Part shown: piece after piece, positions 1-7,605 of the stretch
How the letters are laid out: every line of letters starts with the position of its first letter
Numbering within the stretch: the stretch's first letter is position 1
Source of the DNA: Myxococcales bacterium
GTDB lineage: Bacteria; Myxococcota_A; Bradymonadia; Bradymonadales; Bradymonadaceae
Direction: 5' to 3'
Assembly (NCBI GenBank): GCA_007119175.1
Contig: SKQC01000303.1
Span: 1 to 32,743 of the forward strand
DNA length: 32,743 nt
Translations under genes and position numbers: made by a program
Notes under the pieces: model-generated
What the model was told of the DNA's origin: nothing
The model's input: the letters and a program-made list of their open reading frames with translations, nothing else
The model's database searches: none

Positions 1-2
1 CC

Positions 3-1520
3 GACGCCGACGCCTCAACCGACACCGACGCCACACCGGAGTGCAGCGATGGTCTCCAGAGCGGAGAGCAAACCGATATCGACTGCGGCGGCCCCAGTTG
101 CGATCCCTGCCAGGCCGGTCAATCCTGCATCGACGACCAGGACTGCCAAAGCGACATCTGCGATGACGGGGAATGCGCCGAGGGATGCCAGGAGTCGCAG
201 ACCTATTGTGGCGGCCAATGCGTCGATACTGACACGGACGACCAATATTGCGGTGGATGTTCGACGAACTGCGAAGACAACGAGACCTGCGATGATGGCT
301 CGTGCATCTGCATTGATGGCTTTACGGAATGCGGCGACTCATGCGTCGACCAAGGCACCGATGCCGATCACTGCGGATCCTGTCAAAACCCATGTAGCAA
401 TTGGTGTACCGGTGGCAGTTGTATCGAAGTCGTCGAGGTCTCCGTCGGAGGCGGCCACACCTGCGCCATCCTGGACTCTTTAGGCCCCTACTGCTGGGGC
501 TCAAACAACCAGGGCCAGAGTGGCAATGAAGGCTCTTCCACTTCTACCTCGATTCCACAGACCGTCACCGCTCTATCATCGGCCGAGTCCACCTCCGCTG
601 CCATGACCAAGGGTGGTGGAGGTCATCATCACACATGCGCCATCGTCGACGGAGGCGATATAAAGTGCTGGGGCTCAAATCACTATGGACAACTCGGCGA
701 CGGCACCGGTGAAGACCGATCCACACCGACCGAGGTCGAGGATCTATCGTCGGCCGTCGAAATCGCCACCGGAGACGCCCACACCTGCGCCCGGCTGACC
801 GGCGGAGAGGTAAAATGCTGGGGCCGCAACAACTGGGGACAACTCGGAGACGGCACCGAGACCGATCGGGAATCCCCGGTGACCGTCGACGGCATATCAT
901 CGGCAAGTGCCATCTCTGCCGGTGAATGGCACACCTGCGCACTACTCGACGATGAGACCGTCGAATGTTGGGGCCACGGGGGCTACGGACAACTCGGCGA
1001 CGGCACCGGCGAAGATAGCACCTCGCCGGTAGCGGTCAGCGAGCTTTCCTCGGCAGTCGACCTGGCTGTGGGACTGGAGTTTTCCTGTGCTCTCATCGAC
1101 GATGGCGACGTCAAATGCTGGGGCCGAAACTTCTACGGACAACTCGGCAACGGTGCCACCGGCAACGACGCCGACGAACACGAACCGGTGACCGTCGGCA
1201 CTTTTGTCACCCCCTCGTTCACCACTATCTCCGCCGGCACCTGGCATAGCTGTGCGATTACCACCGACGAGGAGATCATGTGTTGGGGCCGAAACGCCCA
1301 TGGCCAGCTCGGCGACGGCACTACCCTCGACAGCGCCTCACCGGTCGAGGTCGAACAACTGTCCTCGGTGCAATCTGTCGATGCCGGGTTTACGTCGAGC
1401 TGCGCGATCCTCGATGATGGCTCCCTGCATTGCTGGGGTGGAAATTCCAGCGGTGCCCTCGGCGATGGCACCAATGACGACCGCCCCACCCCTGCTCCCG
1501 TCCAATTTGTCTGGCCGTGA
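3..1520 (+). CDS. Secreted Cys-rich protein with seven RCC1-type repeats (5' partial)
   Basis: The frame is open from the window edge to the TGA at 1518-1520, so the N-terminus, presumably with a signal peptide, lies upstream. The visible ~505 residues start with an Asp/Thr-rich linker. A Cys-rich block (roughly residues 12-140) follows, with CSDG...DIDCGG..C..C and CGGxCVDTxTD..YCGGC motifs of the kind common in myxobacterial surface proteins. Seven RCC1/BNR-like units follow, each with HTCA, a CWGxN turn and a GQLGDGT loop. Four consecutive loops (starting near 687, 837, 987 and 1137) are spaced exactly 150 bp apart. The repeats probably fold as a seven-bladed propeller stabilised by one Cys pair per blade. 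The ligand is unknown. An internal ATG at 603 would split the repeat array and is not a credible start. The family call is firm and the function is not. Confidence 0.85.
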   Translation, partial: DADASTDTDATPECSDGLQSGEQTDIDCGGPSCDPCQAGQSCIDDQDCQSDICDDGECAEGCQESQTYCGGQCVDTDTDDQYCGGCSTNCEDNETCDDGSCICIDGFTECGDSCVDQGTDADHCGSCQNPCSNWCTGGSCIEVVEVSVGGGHTCAILDSLGPYCWGSNNQGQSGNEGSSTSTSIPQTVTALSSAESTSAAMTKGGGGHHHTCAIVDGGDIKCWGSNHYGQLGDGTGEDRSTPTEVEDLSSAVEIATGDAHTCARLTGGEVKCWGRNNWGQLGDGTETDRESPVTVDGISSASAISAGEWHTCALLDDETVECWGHGGYGQLGDGTGEDSTSPVAVSELSSAVDLAVGLEFSCALIDDGDVKCWGRNFYGQLGNGATGNDADEHEPVTVGTFVTPSFTTISAGTWHSCAITTDEEIMCWGRNAHGQLGDGTTLDSASPVEVEQLSSVQSVDAGFTSSCAILDDGSLHCWGGNSSGALGDGTNDDRPTPAPVQFVWP

Positions 1521-1562
1521 GACGGAACCCGGCCCAGTGAAAATCGAGCTACCACCGGCTAC

Positions 1563-1590
1563 TTGACAGAGAAAACGCCGATCTTAGTCT
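1563..1590 (+). promoter_or_regulatory. Candidate sigma-70 promoter upstream of the amidase/heme genes
   Basis: A perfect -35 hexamer TTGACA (1563-1568) is followed after 16 nt by TAGTCT (1585-1590), which keeps the first, second and last bases of TATAAT. It lies between the RCC1 gene stop and the amidase ATG, where the downstream co-directional genes need a promoter. The TTG of the -35 also opens the reading frame upstream of the amidase, but it is not needed as a start codon. No transcription start evidence exists. Confidence 0.35.
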
Positions 1591-1595
1591 GGCCC

Positions 1596-1626
1596 CTTGA
1601 GCCGGGCTCGACCCGGCATATTCAAG
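1596..1626 (+). other. Hairpin in the leader of the amidase gene
   Basis: GCCGGG (1601-1606) pairs with CCCGGC (1612-1617) around a 5-nt loop. An outer CTTGA/TCAAG arm (1596-1600 with 1622-1626) can close after a 4-nt bulge. It has no following T-run, so it is not a clear terminator. It may stabilise the leader or attenuate read-through from the RCC1 gene. Confidence 0.3.
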
Positions 1627-1652
1627 CTGAGACCCATCAGGGAGCGTTTTTT

Positions 1653-2492
1653 ATGCGCGTCGCACTCGTCCAATTGACGTCTCGACGAGACGTCGACAAA
1701 AACCTCGACACCTGCCGTCGCCTGGCCGAAGAGGCCGCCGAGGCCGGCGCAAAATGGATTCTCTTCCCGGAAAACGCCCCCTTCCTGGGCCGCGACGCCG
1801 ACAAGATTCCCATCGCCGAGTCCATCGACGGCCCGATGGTCTCCGCCTTTGCTGAGATGGCTCGACAATTCAACGCCTGGATCACCCTGGGCAGCTTCCC
1901 CGAGTCCTCGCCGGACCCGAAGCGAACATATAATACCCAGGTCCTGCTCGGCCCCGACGGCTCCATCGTCAATCACTACCGAAAGATCCACCTCTTCGAT
2001 GTCCAGATCGACGACGACGTCAACTTCTGTGAATCCGACAGTGTCTATCCCGGCGAAGAAGTGGTGGACACCGTCGTGACCGATCCCGACGGCCAGGACC
2101 GCTGCGTGGGAATGACCATTTGCTACGATCTTCGCTTTCCCGAGATTTATCGCGCATTACAAACACGCGGGGTCGATGCGATTACGATCCCCTCTGCATT
2201 TACCCTCTCTACCGGCAGCGTTCACTGGCACGCTTTATTGAAAGCCCGGGCCATTGAAAACCAGGCCTATATCCTCGCTCCCAACCAGTGGGGCCACCAC
2301 TTCGGCAAGCGCCGCTCCTACGGGCAATCCGCCATTTACGACCCCTGGGGACGCTGCGTGGCATGCGCCAGCGATCGGGAAAGTATCATCGTCGCTGAAC
2401 TGGACTTCGACTATCTCGCCGAAATTCGTCGGGCCATGCCCGTGTTGGCACACCGACGCGACGATTTGACGATCGACACCGCCGGAGACTAA
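1653..2492 (+). CDS. Nit1-type carbon-nitrogen hydrolase (probable deaminated glutathione amidase)
   Basis: This 279-residue nitrilase-superfamily amidase has the full catalytic triad: Glu40 in FPEN, Lys111 in YRKIHLFD and Cys157 in TICYDLRFPE. The KIHLFDV element, the ESDSVYPGEE segment and the C-terminal HWHALLKARAIENQAYI and YGQSAIYDPWG motifs match Nit1/NitFhit-type enzymes. These hydrolyse the amide of deaminated glutathione, a side product of transaminases, making this metabolite repair in the cytoplasm. The ATG at 1653 is chosen because GGGAG lies 8 nt upstream (1640-1644) and the protein then begins at the usual MRVALVQL. The frame stays open back to a TTG at 1563, but that TTG is part of a good -35 box. 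The gene is 58 nt upstream of the ccsA-like gene and may be the first gene of the heme transcript. Substrate is inferred from family motifs only. Confidence 0.85.
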   Translation: MRVALVQLTSRRDVDKNLDTCRRLAEEAAEAGAKWILFPENAPFLGRDADKIPIAESIDGPMVSAFAEMARQFNAWITLGSFPESSPDPKRTYNTQVLLGPDGSIVNHYRKIHLFDVQIDDDVNFCESDSVYPGEEVVDTVVTDPDGQDRCVGMTICYDLRFPEIYRALQTRGVDAITIPSAFTLSTGSVHWHALLKARAIENQAYILAPNQWGHHFGKRRSYGQSAIYDPWGRCVACASDRESIIVAELDFDYLAEIRRAMPVLAHRRDDLTIDTAGD

Positions 2493-2500
2493 TAGTAGTC

Positions 2501-2527
2501 GATCGCCACGCCAGTTGCGGCGTGATC
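2501..2527 (+). other. Small hairpin between the amidase and ccsA-like genes
   Basis: CACGCC (2507-2512) pairs with GGCGTG (2519-2524) around a 6-nt loop, with GAT/ATC able to pair outside a 3-nt bulge. No T-tract follows. It could be a processing or stability element between two genes of one transcript, or chance in GC-rich DNA. Confidence 0.2.
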
Positions 2528-2550
2528 CGAACCCAGGTTGGAACCAGCCG

Positions 2551-3381
2551 ATGTTGAGTCTAATACAAATCGTGGAGCTCGCCCTGCCCGTGGGGTACGC
2601 CGCCATCTTCGCCGTGTATCTGCGCCACTTTCTACACGACTCCACCGGCTCCGAAAGCCTGTTTTACGGCTCCCACCTGCTCTACGGCGTCCTCGGCATC
2701 CACCTGAGCTACCTGGTGATGCGCGGCGTCCACATCGATCATATCCCCGTCTCCTCGCGAGCTGAATTCTTGTCGCTCGTCGCCTTCTGTATCGGCCTCG
2801 TCTACGCCCTGGCGGAGCGAAAACACTCCGAGGCCAATACCGGGGTATTCTTTGTGGCATTGATGGTGGCTACCCAGGCATGGTCGACAGTGCTCATGGA
2901 GCCCACATCTCCTCCAGCGCTACTCACGGAGCATCCGATCTACGGGGTCCACGTCCTATTTACGGTCTTCGGCTTTACGGCCCTCGCCGTCAGCGCCCTG
3001 TACGCGCTGATGTATATTCTGCTCTCCCGCCAGCTTAAGTCGCGCAATCTGGGCGTTATTTTCCGCCGCCTGCCGCCGCTCAACGCATTGGAAAAGATGA
3101 GCCGCCTGGCCACTCTTTTTGGCATCGTCTTGCTGGGCGCCGGACTCGCCACCGGTCATTTCGTCGGCCTGTATATCCTCGACGACTTCAACTTTGCAGA
3201 TCCCAAAATCATCATCACCTACATCGCCTGGGTTTGCTACGCCCTTGGTTATGCGGTGATCAAGTGGCGCGGCCTATCCGGGTTGCGCATCGGCTACCTC
3301 GCCCTGGGTGGCTATCTGACGTTGATCGCCGCCATGGTTGTGGTCAACACCTTCGCCAGTACCTTTCACTCCTTTCAATAG
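2551..3381 (+). CDS. CcsA/HemX-like cytochrome c assembly membrane protein
   Basis: This 276-residue, strongly hydrophobic protein has about eight predicted membrane spans and belongs to the CcsA/CcmC/HemX superfamily. A histidine in the TEHPIYGVHVLF segment and the late GLYILDDFNFADPK loop occupy the places of the conserved His and the Trp-rich/WDPK region. The canonical WGxxWxWD motif is degenerate (only DPK is clear), which fits HemX/YpjD-type members better than true heme-handling CcsA. Its position directly before hemA repeats a widespread arrangement, where HemX-type proteins are thought to affect GluTR level or heme use. The ATG at 2551 is preferred to a TTG at 2515 because it starts just before the first hydrophobic span. 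The stop lies 17 nt before the proposed hemA start. The exact role (cytochrome c maturation or HemA modulation) cannot be decided here. Confidence 0.75.
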   Translation: MLSLIQIVELALPVGYAAIFAVYLRHFLHDSTGSESLFYGSHLLYGVLGIHLSYLVMRGVHIDHIPVSSRAEFLSLVAFCIGLVYALAERKHSEANTGVFFVALMVATQAWSTVLMEPTSPPALLTEHPIYGVHVLFTVFGFTALAVSALYALMYILLSRQLKSRNLGVIFRRLPPLNALEKMSRLATLFGIVLLGAGLATGHFVGLYILDDFNFADPKIIITYIAWVCYALGYAVIKWRGLSGLRIGYLALGGYLTLIAAMVVVNTFASTFHSFQ

Positions 3382-3398
3382 CACCGCCGGTCATCGCC

Positions 3399-4682
3399 TT
3401 GCAGACACAGCTCACCGCCATATCTTTCAGCCACCATAATACGGGGCTGGACGACCGGGATGCCCTGGCATTTGCAGACGACGATATCGAGACCTTCGTC
3501 GCTGCCTGCCGAGAGCAATGGCCCTATGAGGTGGCCGTGCTCTCGACGTGCAACCGAACTGAATTTTACCTCCAGGGGCCGCGCCGCCGCGATCTGTGGG
3601 ATGATCTAAAGACTCTGGTGGCCGATATTCGCGCCCTGAATCTAGAAGAGATTCCCGATCCAGCGGTCATGTTTGACGAAGAGGCCGCCCGCCACTTATT
3701 TCGCGTCGCCGCCTCGTTGGAGTCGCTGGCCCTGGGCGAAAACGAGATCTTGGGTCAGGTCAAAGACGTCCATGAGCAAATCCTGGGCACCGAGGCCCGC
3801 TCGCCGATGCTCGACCAACTCTTCCAATACGCTATTCGCGTCGGAAAGCAGGTCCGCAGCGAGACGTCACTATGCCGCGGCGCCGTCTCCGTCAGCTCGG
3901 CAGCCGTAGGATTGGCCACCAAGATCTTCGGTGGTTTCTCCTCCCGGACAGTGCTCATCGTCGGTGCCGGCGACACCGCAGAGAGCACGGCGATGCACTT
4001 TCAGTCCTGCGGAGCCGATCGCTTCGTGGTCATCAATCGCAGTGAAGAACGGGGGCGCGCTCTCGCCGACTCCCTGGGCGGCTCCTACCGCTCTTTGGAC
4101 GGCCTTATCGATACCTGTGCAGAGGCCGACGTGGCCGTCTTCGCCACCGGCGCTCAAGACCACCTATTGAGCTTTGCCGATATGAAAAAGGTCATGAAAA
4201 CCCGCAATCATCACCCGATTTTTCTGATCGACATCTCCAACCCGCGCAATATTGATCCCGAGGTCACCCGCCTGGACAGCGCCTTTTTATATAATATGGA
4301 CGATCTTGAGCAGGTGGTGGAATCCAATTTGGAATCGCGCCGCGAGGAGATCCCCGATGCCGAAGCAATTATCGACCATATGGTCGGCGAGTGGGAGAGC
4401 TGGCAGCAGTCGATGCAGGTGACACCCACCATCGCCTCGCTGGCCCAGTTCTTCGAGGAGATCCGGACCCGGGAAATCGACCGCCAATACAACGGAATCT
4501 CTGATGAACGCCGCGAGATGCTCGATGAGTTCTCACGGGGGCTGATAAAAAAATTATTGCATAATCCCATCATGTACCTGCGAAGCTCCGTCGACGACGA
4601 AAGTCTGAGCGTCGAGGATATCCACCTGGTGCGCTCGCTGTACAACCTGGACGACTCCGACGAGACCAGCGATGAAACTTAA
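3399..4682 (+). CDS. hemA: Glutamyl-tRNA reductase
   Basis: This NADPH-dependent enzyme reduces glutamyl-tRNA(Glu) to glutamate-1-semialdehyde, the first committed step of C5 heme synthesis. The N-terminal catalytic domain has the SFSHHNTGL..R element and the nucleophile Cys51 in LSTCNRTEFY. The family signature SLALGENEILGQVKDV lies near residue 110. A Rossmann domain follows (VLIVGAGDTAE, near residue 185), then a helical dimerisation domain. Length is 427 residues, as usual. The start is taken as TTG 3399, since the protein then begins at the normal family N-terminus. Longer versions would overlap the ccsA-like gene by over 100 bp and add an Arg/Pro-rich stretch foreign to the family. The 3' end overlaps hemC by 11 bp, so the two are probably translationally coupled. 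Confidence 0.93.
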   Translation: MQTQLTAISFSHHNTGLDDRDALAFADDDIETFVAACREQWPYEVAVLSTCNRTEFYLQGPRRRDLWDDLKTLVADIRALNLEEIPDPAVMFDEEAARHLFRVAASLESLALGENEILGQVKDVHEQILGTEARSPMLDQLFQYAIRVGKQVRSETSLCRGAVSVSSAAVGLATKIFGGFSSRTVLIVGAGDTAESTAMHFQSCGADRFVVINRSEERGRALADSLGGSYRSLDGLIDTCAEADVAVFATGAQDHLLSFADMKKVMKTRNHHPIFLIDISNPRNIDPEVTRLDSAFLYNMDDLEQVVESNLESRREEIPDAEAIIDHMVGEWESWQQSMQVTPTIASLAQFFEEIRTREIDRQYNGISDERREMLDEFSRGLIKKLLHNPIMYLRSSVDDESLSVEDIHLVRSLYNLDDSDETSDET

Positions 4683-5574
4683 AATCGGCTCCCGAAAATC
4701 TAAGCTCGCCCTGTGGCAGACCCACCGGGTCGCCGACCTCCTAAAGCAGGCCCACCCCGATCTGGAGGTCGAGGTGGTGACCATGCTGACCACCGGCGAT
4801 CGCCGCACAGATGAACCGCTGCCCTCGATCGGCGCCAAAGGCCTATTTACCGCCGAACTCGAGGAGGGGCTGCTCGACGATTCACTAGATCTCGCCGTGC
4901 ACTCCCTAAAAGACCTGCCTTCGAGCTTACCCGACGGGTTGTGTTTTGCGGGCTCGCCAAAACGAGCCGCCCCGACCGACGCCTTTATATCCACCCAATG
5001 GGATTCCATCGACGATCTGCCAGAAGGGGCCCGCGTGGCCACCGGCAGCCAGAGGCGGCGCTCCCAGCTACTGCATCGCCGACCCGATCTGGAGATGACC
5101 AATCTGCGCGGCAATATCCACACTCGCCTTCGCAAGCTCGACGAGCTGGGCCACGACGCAATCATCATGGCCACCGCGGCCCTGCATCGCCTCGAGATGA
5201 GCGAGCGAATCACCACCGAGTTGCCGGCAGCAGACCACGTCCCGGCCATCGGCCAGGGAGCGATGGGCATTGAAACCCGACAGGGTCGCGATGACGTCGT
5301 CGAGCTTTTGGCGCCCATCTTCGATGAGACCACGGTCCGCGCCGTCACGGCAGAGCGAAAATTCATGGGCCACCTCGACGGGGGTTGTTCGGTGGCCCTC
5401 GGCGCTTATTGTCGCCGCGCCGGAGATCAGTGGGCGTTTTACGGCTGGGCCTCCTCCACGGACGGCCAGCAGGTATTATGCGAACACACCACCGGCGCCG
5501 ATCCCGATCGATTAGCCGATGAGATGGCCCTAGATTTTCTCGACCGCGGCGCGCGAGACATCCTCACCTCATGA
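4672..5574 (+). CDS. hemC: Hydroxymethylbilane synthase (porphobilinogen deaminase)
   Basis: The enzyme condenses four porphobilinogens into hydroxymethylbilane. The 300-residue protein has the catalytic Asp81 in HSLKD, the Arg-rich GSQRRRSQLL and LRGNIHTRL substrate/cofactor segments, and the IGQGAMGIE loop. Cys239 in LDGGCSVALGAY should carry the dipyrromethane cofactor. The N-terminus IGSRKSKLALWQ is canonical. The start codon lies inside the 3' end of hemA and the stop overlaps the hemD start (ATGA), giving a tightly coupled hemA-hemC-hemD block. All key residues are present. Confidence 0.96.
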   Translation: MKLKIGSRKSKLALWQTHRVADLLKQAHPDLEVEVVTMLTTGDRRTDEPLPSIGAKGLFTAELEEGLLDDSLDLAVHSLKDLPSSLPDGLCFAGSPKRAAPTDAFISTQWDSIDDLPEGARVATGSQRRRSQLLHRRPDLEMTNLRGNIHTRLRKLDELGHDAIIMATAALHRLEMSERITTELPAADHVPAIGQGAMGIETRQGRDDVVELLAPIFDETTVRAVTAERKFMGHLDGGCSVALGAYCRRAGDQWAFYGWASSTDGQQVLCEHTTGADPDRLADEMALDFLDRGARDILTS

Positions 5575-6302
5575 CCAGTCAAACGATCAGAGTTCTGGAT
5601 ACGGGAACGACTGCCCCGCCGCAGATCCCGGAGGGAATCGAGCTGCGCCACCAACCGGCGCTTACCCGCCGGCCCCTCGATATCGATGAAGACGCCCTTC
5701 GAGAGCTGCTCACAGAGCGACGACACGTCGTCTTTTATAGCCAATTTTCGGCACAGATTGCCCTCGACCTCGGTCTCGCTCTTGAGAAGCACCGATTATG
5801 GGCGGTTGGCGAAAAAACGGCGCACCGGCTCAGCCATCATATCGGAGTTGATGTGCAGGCCCCGGCAGACCAGCATTTTACGGGGCTCAAAAAAGCCCTC
5901 GCCGCCTGTGGTGAGCCGCTCTCTATCATCGCCCTCGCCATCCGCGGTACGCACCGCGACTTAGAGCCGATTGCCGATGATTGGGGCGTTGATTTCACGG
6001 CTATTCCCGTCTATCAATCGAGCCCGACTGACCCGCAGATAGTTGCCCGGACTTATGACGAATTCGACGCCCACTGGATGACATTGACCAGTTCTCGGGG
6101 CGCCCGATCTGTAGCCGATGCCCTGGGAACCCATCGCCTGCGCTCGCTGAAATCGACGGGCATCCCGAAGATCGCCGCCATTGGACCCTCGACGGCTGAG
6201 GCGGCCACCCAACTCGGTATTTCTCCGACGCTAATAGCTCCGGCTCCCGACCGCACCCGATTATTGGACACTATCGCCGCTCGTGAAGGACTTCCGAGCT
6301 AA
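5571..6302 (+). CDS. hemD: Uroporphyrinogen-III synthase
   Basis: This 243-residue HEM4-family protein should cyclise hydroxymethylbilane with inversion of ring D. The family is very divergent. Recognisable parts are the TSSRGARSVADAL segment near residue 170 and the closing IAAIGPSTAEAATQLGI strand-turn near residue 205, plus a two-lobed alpha/beta layout. Its ATG overlaps the hemC stop as ATGA. The position between hemC and hemE is the normal one and raises confidence beyond what sequence alone gives. Confidence 0.85.
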   Translation: MTSQTIRVLDTGTTAPPQIPEGIELRHQPALTRRPLDIDEDALRELLTERRHVVFYSQFSAQIALDLGLALEKHRLWAVGEKTAHRLSHHIGVDVQAPADQHFTGLKKALAACGEPLSIIALAIRGTHRDLEPIADDWGVDFTAIPVYQSSPTDPQIVARTYDEFDAHWMTLTSSRGARSVADALGTHRLRSLKSTGIPKIAAIGPSTAEAATQLGISPTLIAPAPDRTRLLDTIAAREGLPS

Positions 6303-6357
6303 TCTGTTGCGCTCACCAACCGGCGTTTTTTACCTTCTTCTCGCTTTCGGAACTGCT

Positions 6358-7383
6358 ATGAACCACCGCCAACGCTTTTTACGCGCCTGCCGCAGCGAAC
6401 CGGTCGATCGCCCCCCGCTGTGGGTGATGCGCCAGGCCGGTCGACATCTGCCCGAATATCTGGCCCTCAAAGAAAAATACTCCTTTCACGAAATCGCCCA
6501 GACCCCGGAGCTGGCCTGTGAAGTGACCATGCAGCCGTTGCGGCGCTACGATATGGACGCCGCCATTGTCTTCACCGACATATTGGTGATCCCCGAGGCC
6601 ATGGGCCAGCCCTATGGATTTCCCGACGGCGGCGGCATCGAGATGGATTTCGCCATCGAGTCGGCCGCCGATGTCGAGCGACTGAGCACAGATAAAATCT
6701 GCGACAAGTTGCGCTATGTCGGCGACGCCTTAGAGCTTATTCGCGAGAAATTGGGCGACGAGCGCGCTCTGATTGGCTTTGGCGGAAGCCCCTGGACGCT
6801 CGCCACCTATATGATCGAGGGCGGAAGCTCCAAAAATAAAGAAAATGCCCGCACGTTATTTTATACGGATCGACCACTCTTCGATCGGCTCATGGCAAAG
6901 ATCACGGATGCCCTGAGCGGCTATTTGCAGATGCAGATCGACGCCGGCGCCGACGCCATCCAGATCTTCGATAGCTGGGGCGGTGTCCTCGCCCCAGAAG
7001 CCTTCGAAGAAGCCTCTGTAAAATGGATGCGCAAACTCGTCGAATCCATCGATCAACAGGTGCCGACCATCGTCTTCTCAAAGGGGATGCACGACCACAC
7101 AGAGGCCCTGGTATCAACGGGCGCCGACGTTTTAGGGGTTGGCTGGACGACGCGGCTTGTCGACGTCAAAGCCGCGCTGCCCGCCGATGTCGCCGTGCAG
7201 GGAAACCTCGATCCCGTGGTCATGAATACCACCCCGGAGATCGTCCGGCGCGAGACCACCAAGATCCTGGAGCAAATGCGTGGTTTCGACGGCCATATCT
7301 TCAACCTCGGCCACGGTATCTCCCCGTCTGCCAAAATCGAGTGCATGGAGGCACTGGTGGAGACCGTCTCGACCTTCGAGTAA
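6358..7383 (+). CDS. hemE: Uroporphyrinogen decarboxylase
   Basis: It removes four carboxylates from uroporphyrinogen III to give coproporphyrinogen III. The 341-residue protein begins with the signature RPPLWVMRQAGR (Arg25, Arg29), followed by FTDILVIPEAMG with active-site Asp74, GGSPWTLATYMIEGG (Tyr151), DSWGG and the C-terminal FNLGHGI. The ATG at 6358 is chosen because MNHRQRFLRA matches family N-termini. No Shine-Dalgarno is visible, and the 55-nt gap after hemD is pyrimidine-rich (GCGTTTTTTA, then CTTCTTCTCGCTTTC). The downstream gap before hemG contains the inverted-repeat element. Confidence 0.95.
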   Translation: MNHRQRFLRACRSEPVDRPPLWVMRQAGRHLPEYLALKEKYSFHEIAQTPELACEVTMQPLRRYDMDAAIVFTDILVIPEAMGQPYGFPDGGGIEMDFAIESAADVERLSTDKICDKLRYVGDALELIREKLGDERALIGFGGSPWTLATYMIEGGSSKNKENARTLFYTDRPLFDRLMAKITDALSGYLQMQIDAGADAIQIFDSWGGVLAPEAFEEASVKWMRKLVESIDQQVPTIVFSKGMHDHTEALVSTGADVLGVGWTTRLVDVKAALPADVAVQGNLDPVVMNTTPEIVRRETTKILEQMRGFDGHIFNLGHGISPSAKIECMEALVETVSTFE

Positions 7384-7394
7384 ACAACACGACT

Positions 7395-7589
7395 GGAACC
7401 ACAAAGGACGCAAAGAAGCACAAAGTAGACCCACGTGCCGGGGCGACCGCCCGGCGATAGACTGAGGGCTTTCGGGGAGCTCGCCGATCATTCTCAACTG
7501 ACTCACTTATCTTTTATTTTTCTTTGTGGTTCTTCGCGCTCTTTGCGGTTCCAAGTTGTTTTTTCCGTTGCGCCCTTTGCGGTTCCAAG
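7395..7589. repeat. MITE-like inverted-repeat element between hemE and hemG
   Basis: Two 31-bp arms are inverted copies of each other: 7395-7425 and 7522-7552 match at 26 of 31 positions. The arms consist of short units such as CACAAAG, GCAAAG and CTTTGCGG. Inside, GCCGGG (7437-7442) and CCCGGC (7450-7455) form a further hairpin. A direct copy of the right-arm end follows: 7536-7555 and 7570-7589 agree at 19 of 20 bases, offset by 34 bp. The spacer contains no gene. The layout resembles a non-autonomous mobile element or palindromic repeat family. No target-site duplication is evident. Confidence 0.65.
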
Positions 7590-7605
7590 GTTTTTGGTTT
7601 TTTTT

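Noticed and set aside
49-483. 144-codon plus-strand frame at the window start
   Set aside because: It is out of frame with the Cys-rich/RCC1 protein, whose frame stays open through the same DNA with clear domains.
1563-1652. N-terminal extension of the amidase from TTG 1563
   Set aside because: The extra 30 residues match nothing in the family, the TTG belongs to a TTGACA box, and the ATG at 1653 has a proper ribosome site.
3234-3398. N-terminal extension of HemA overlapping the ccsA-like gene
   Set aside because: Arg/Pro-rich sequence absent from GluTR. It is an out-of-frame reading of the ccsA-like gene.
4554-5366. 270-codon antisense frame opposite hemC
   Set aside because: Composition is Ser/Arg-rich without motifs, and hemC is certain on the other strand.
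7384-7605. CRISPR-like array in the hemE-hemG gap
   Set aside because: The repeats are inverted, unequal and few, without regular unique spacers or cas genes.
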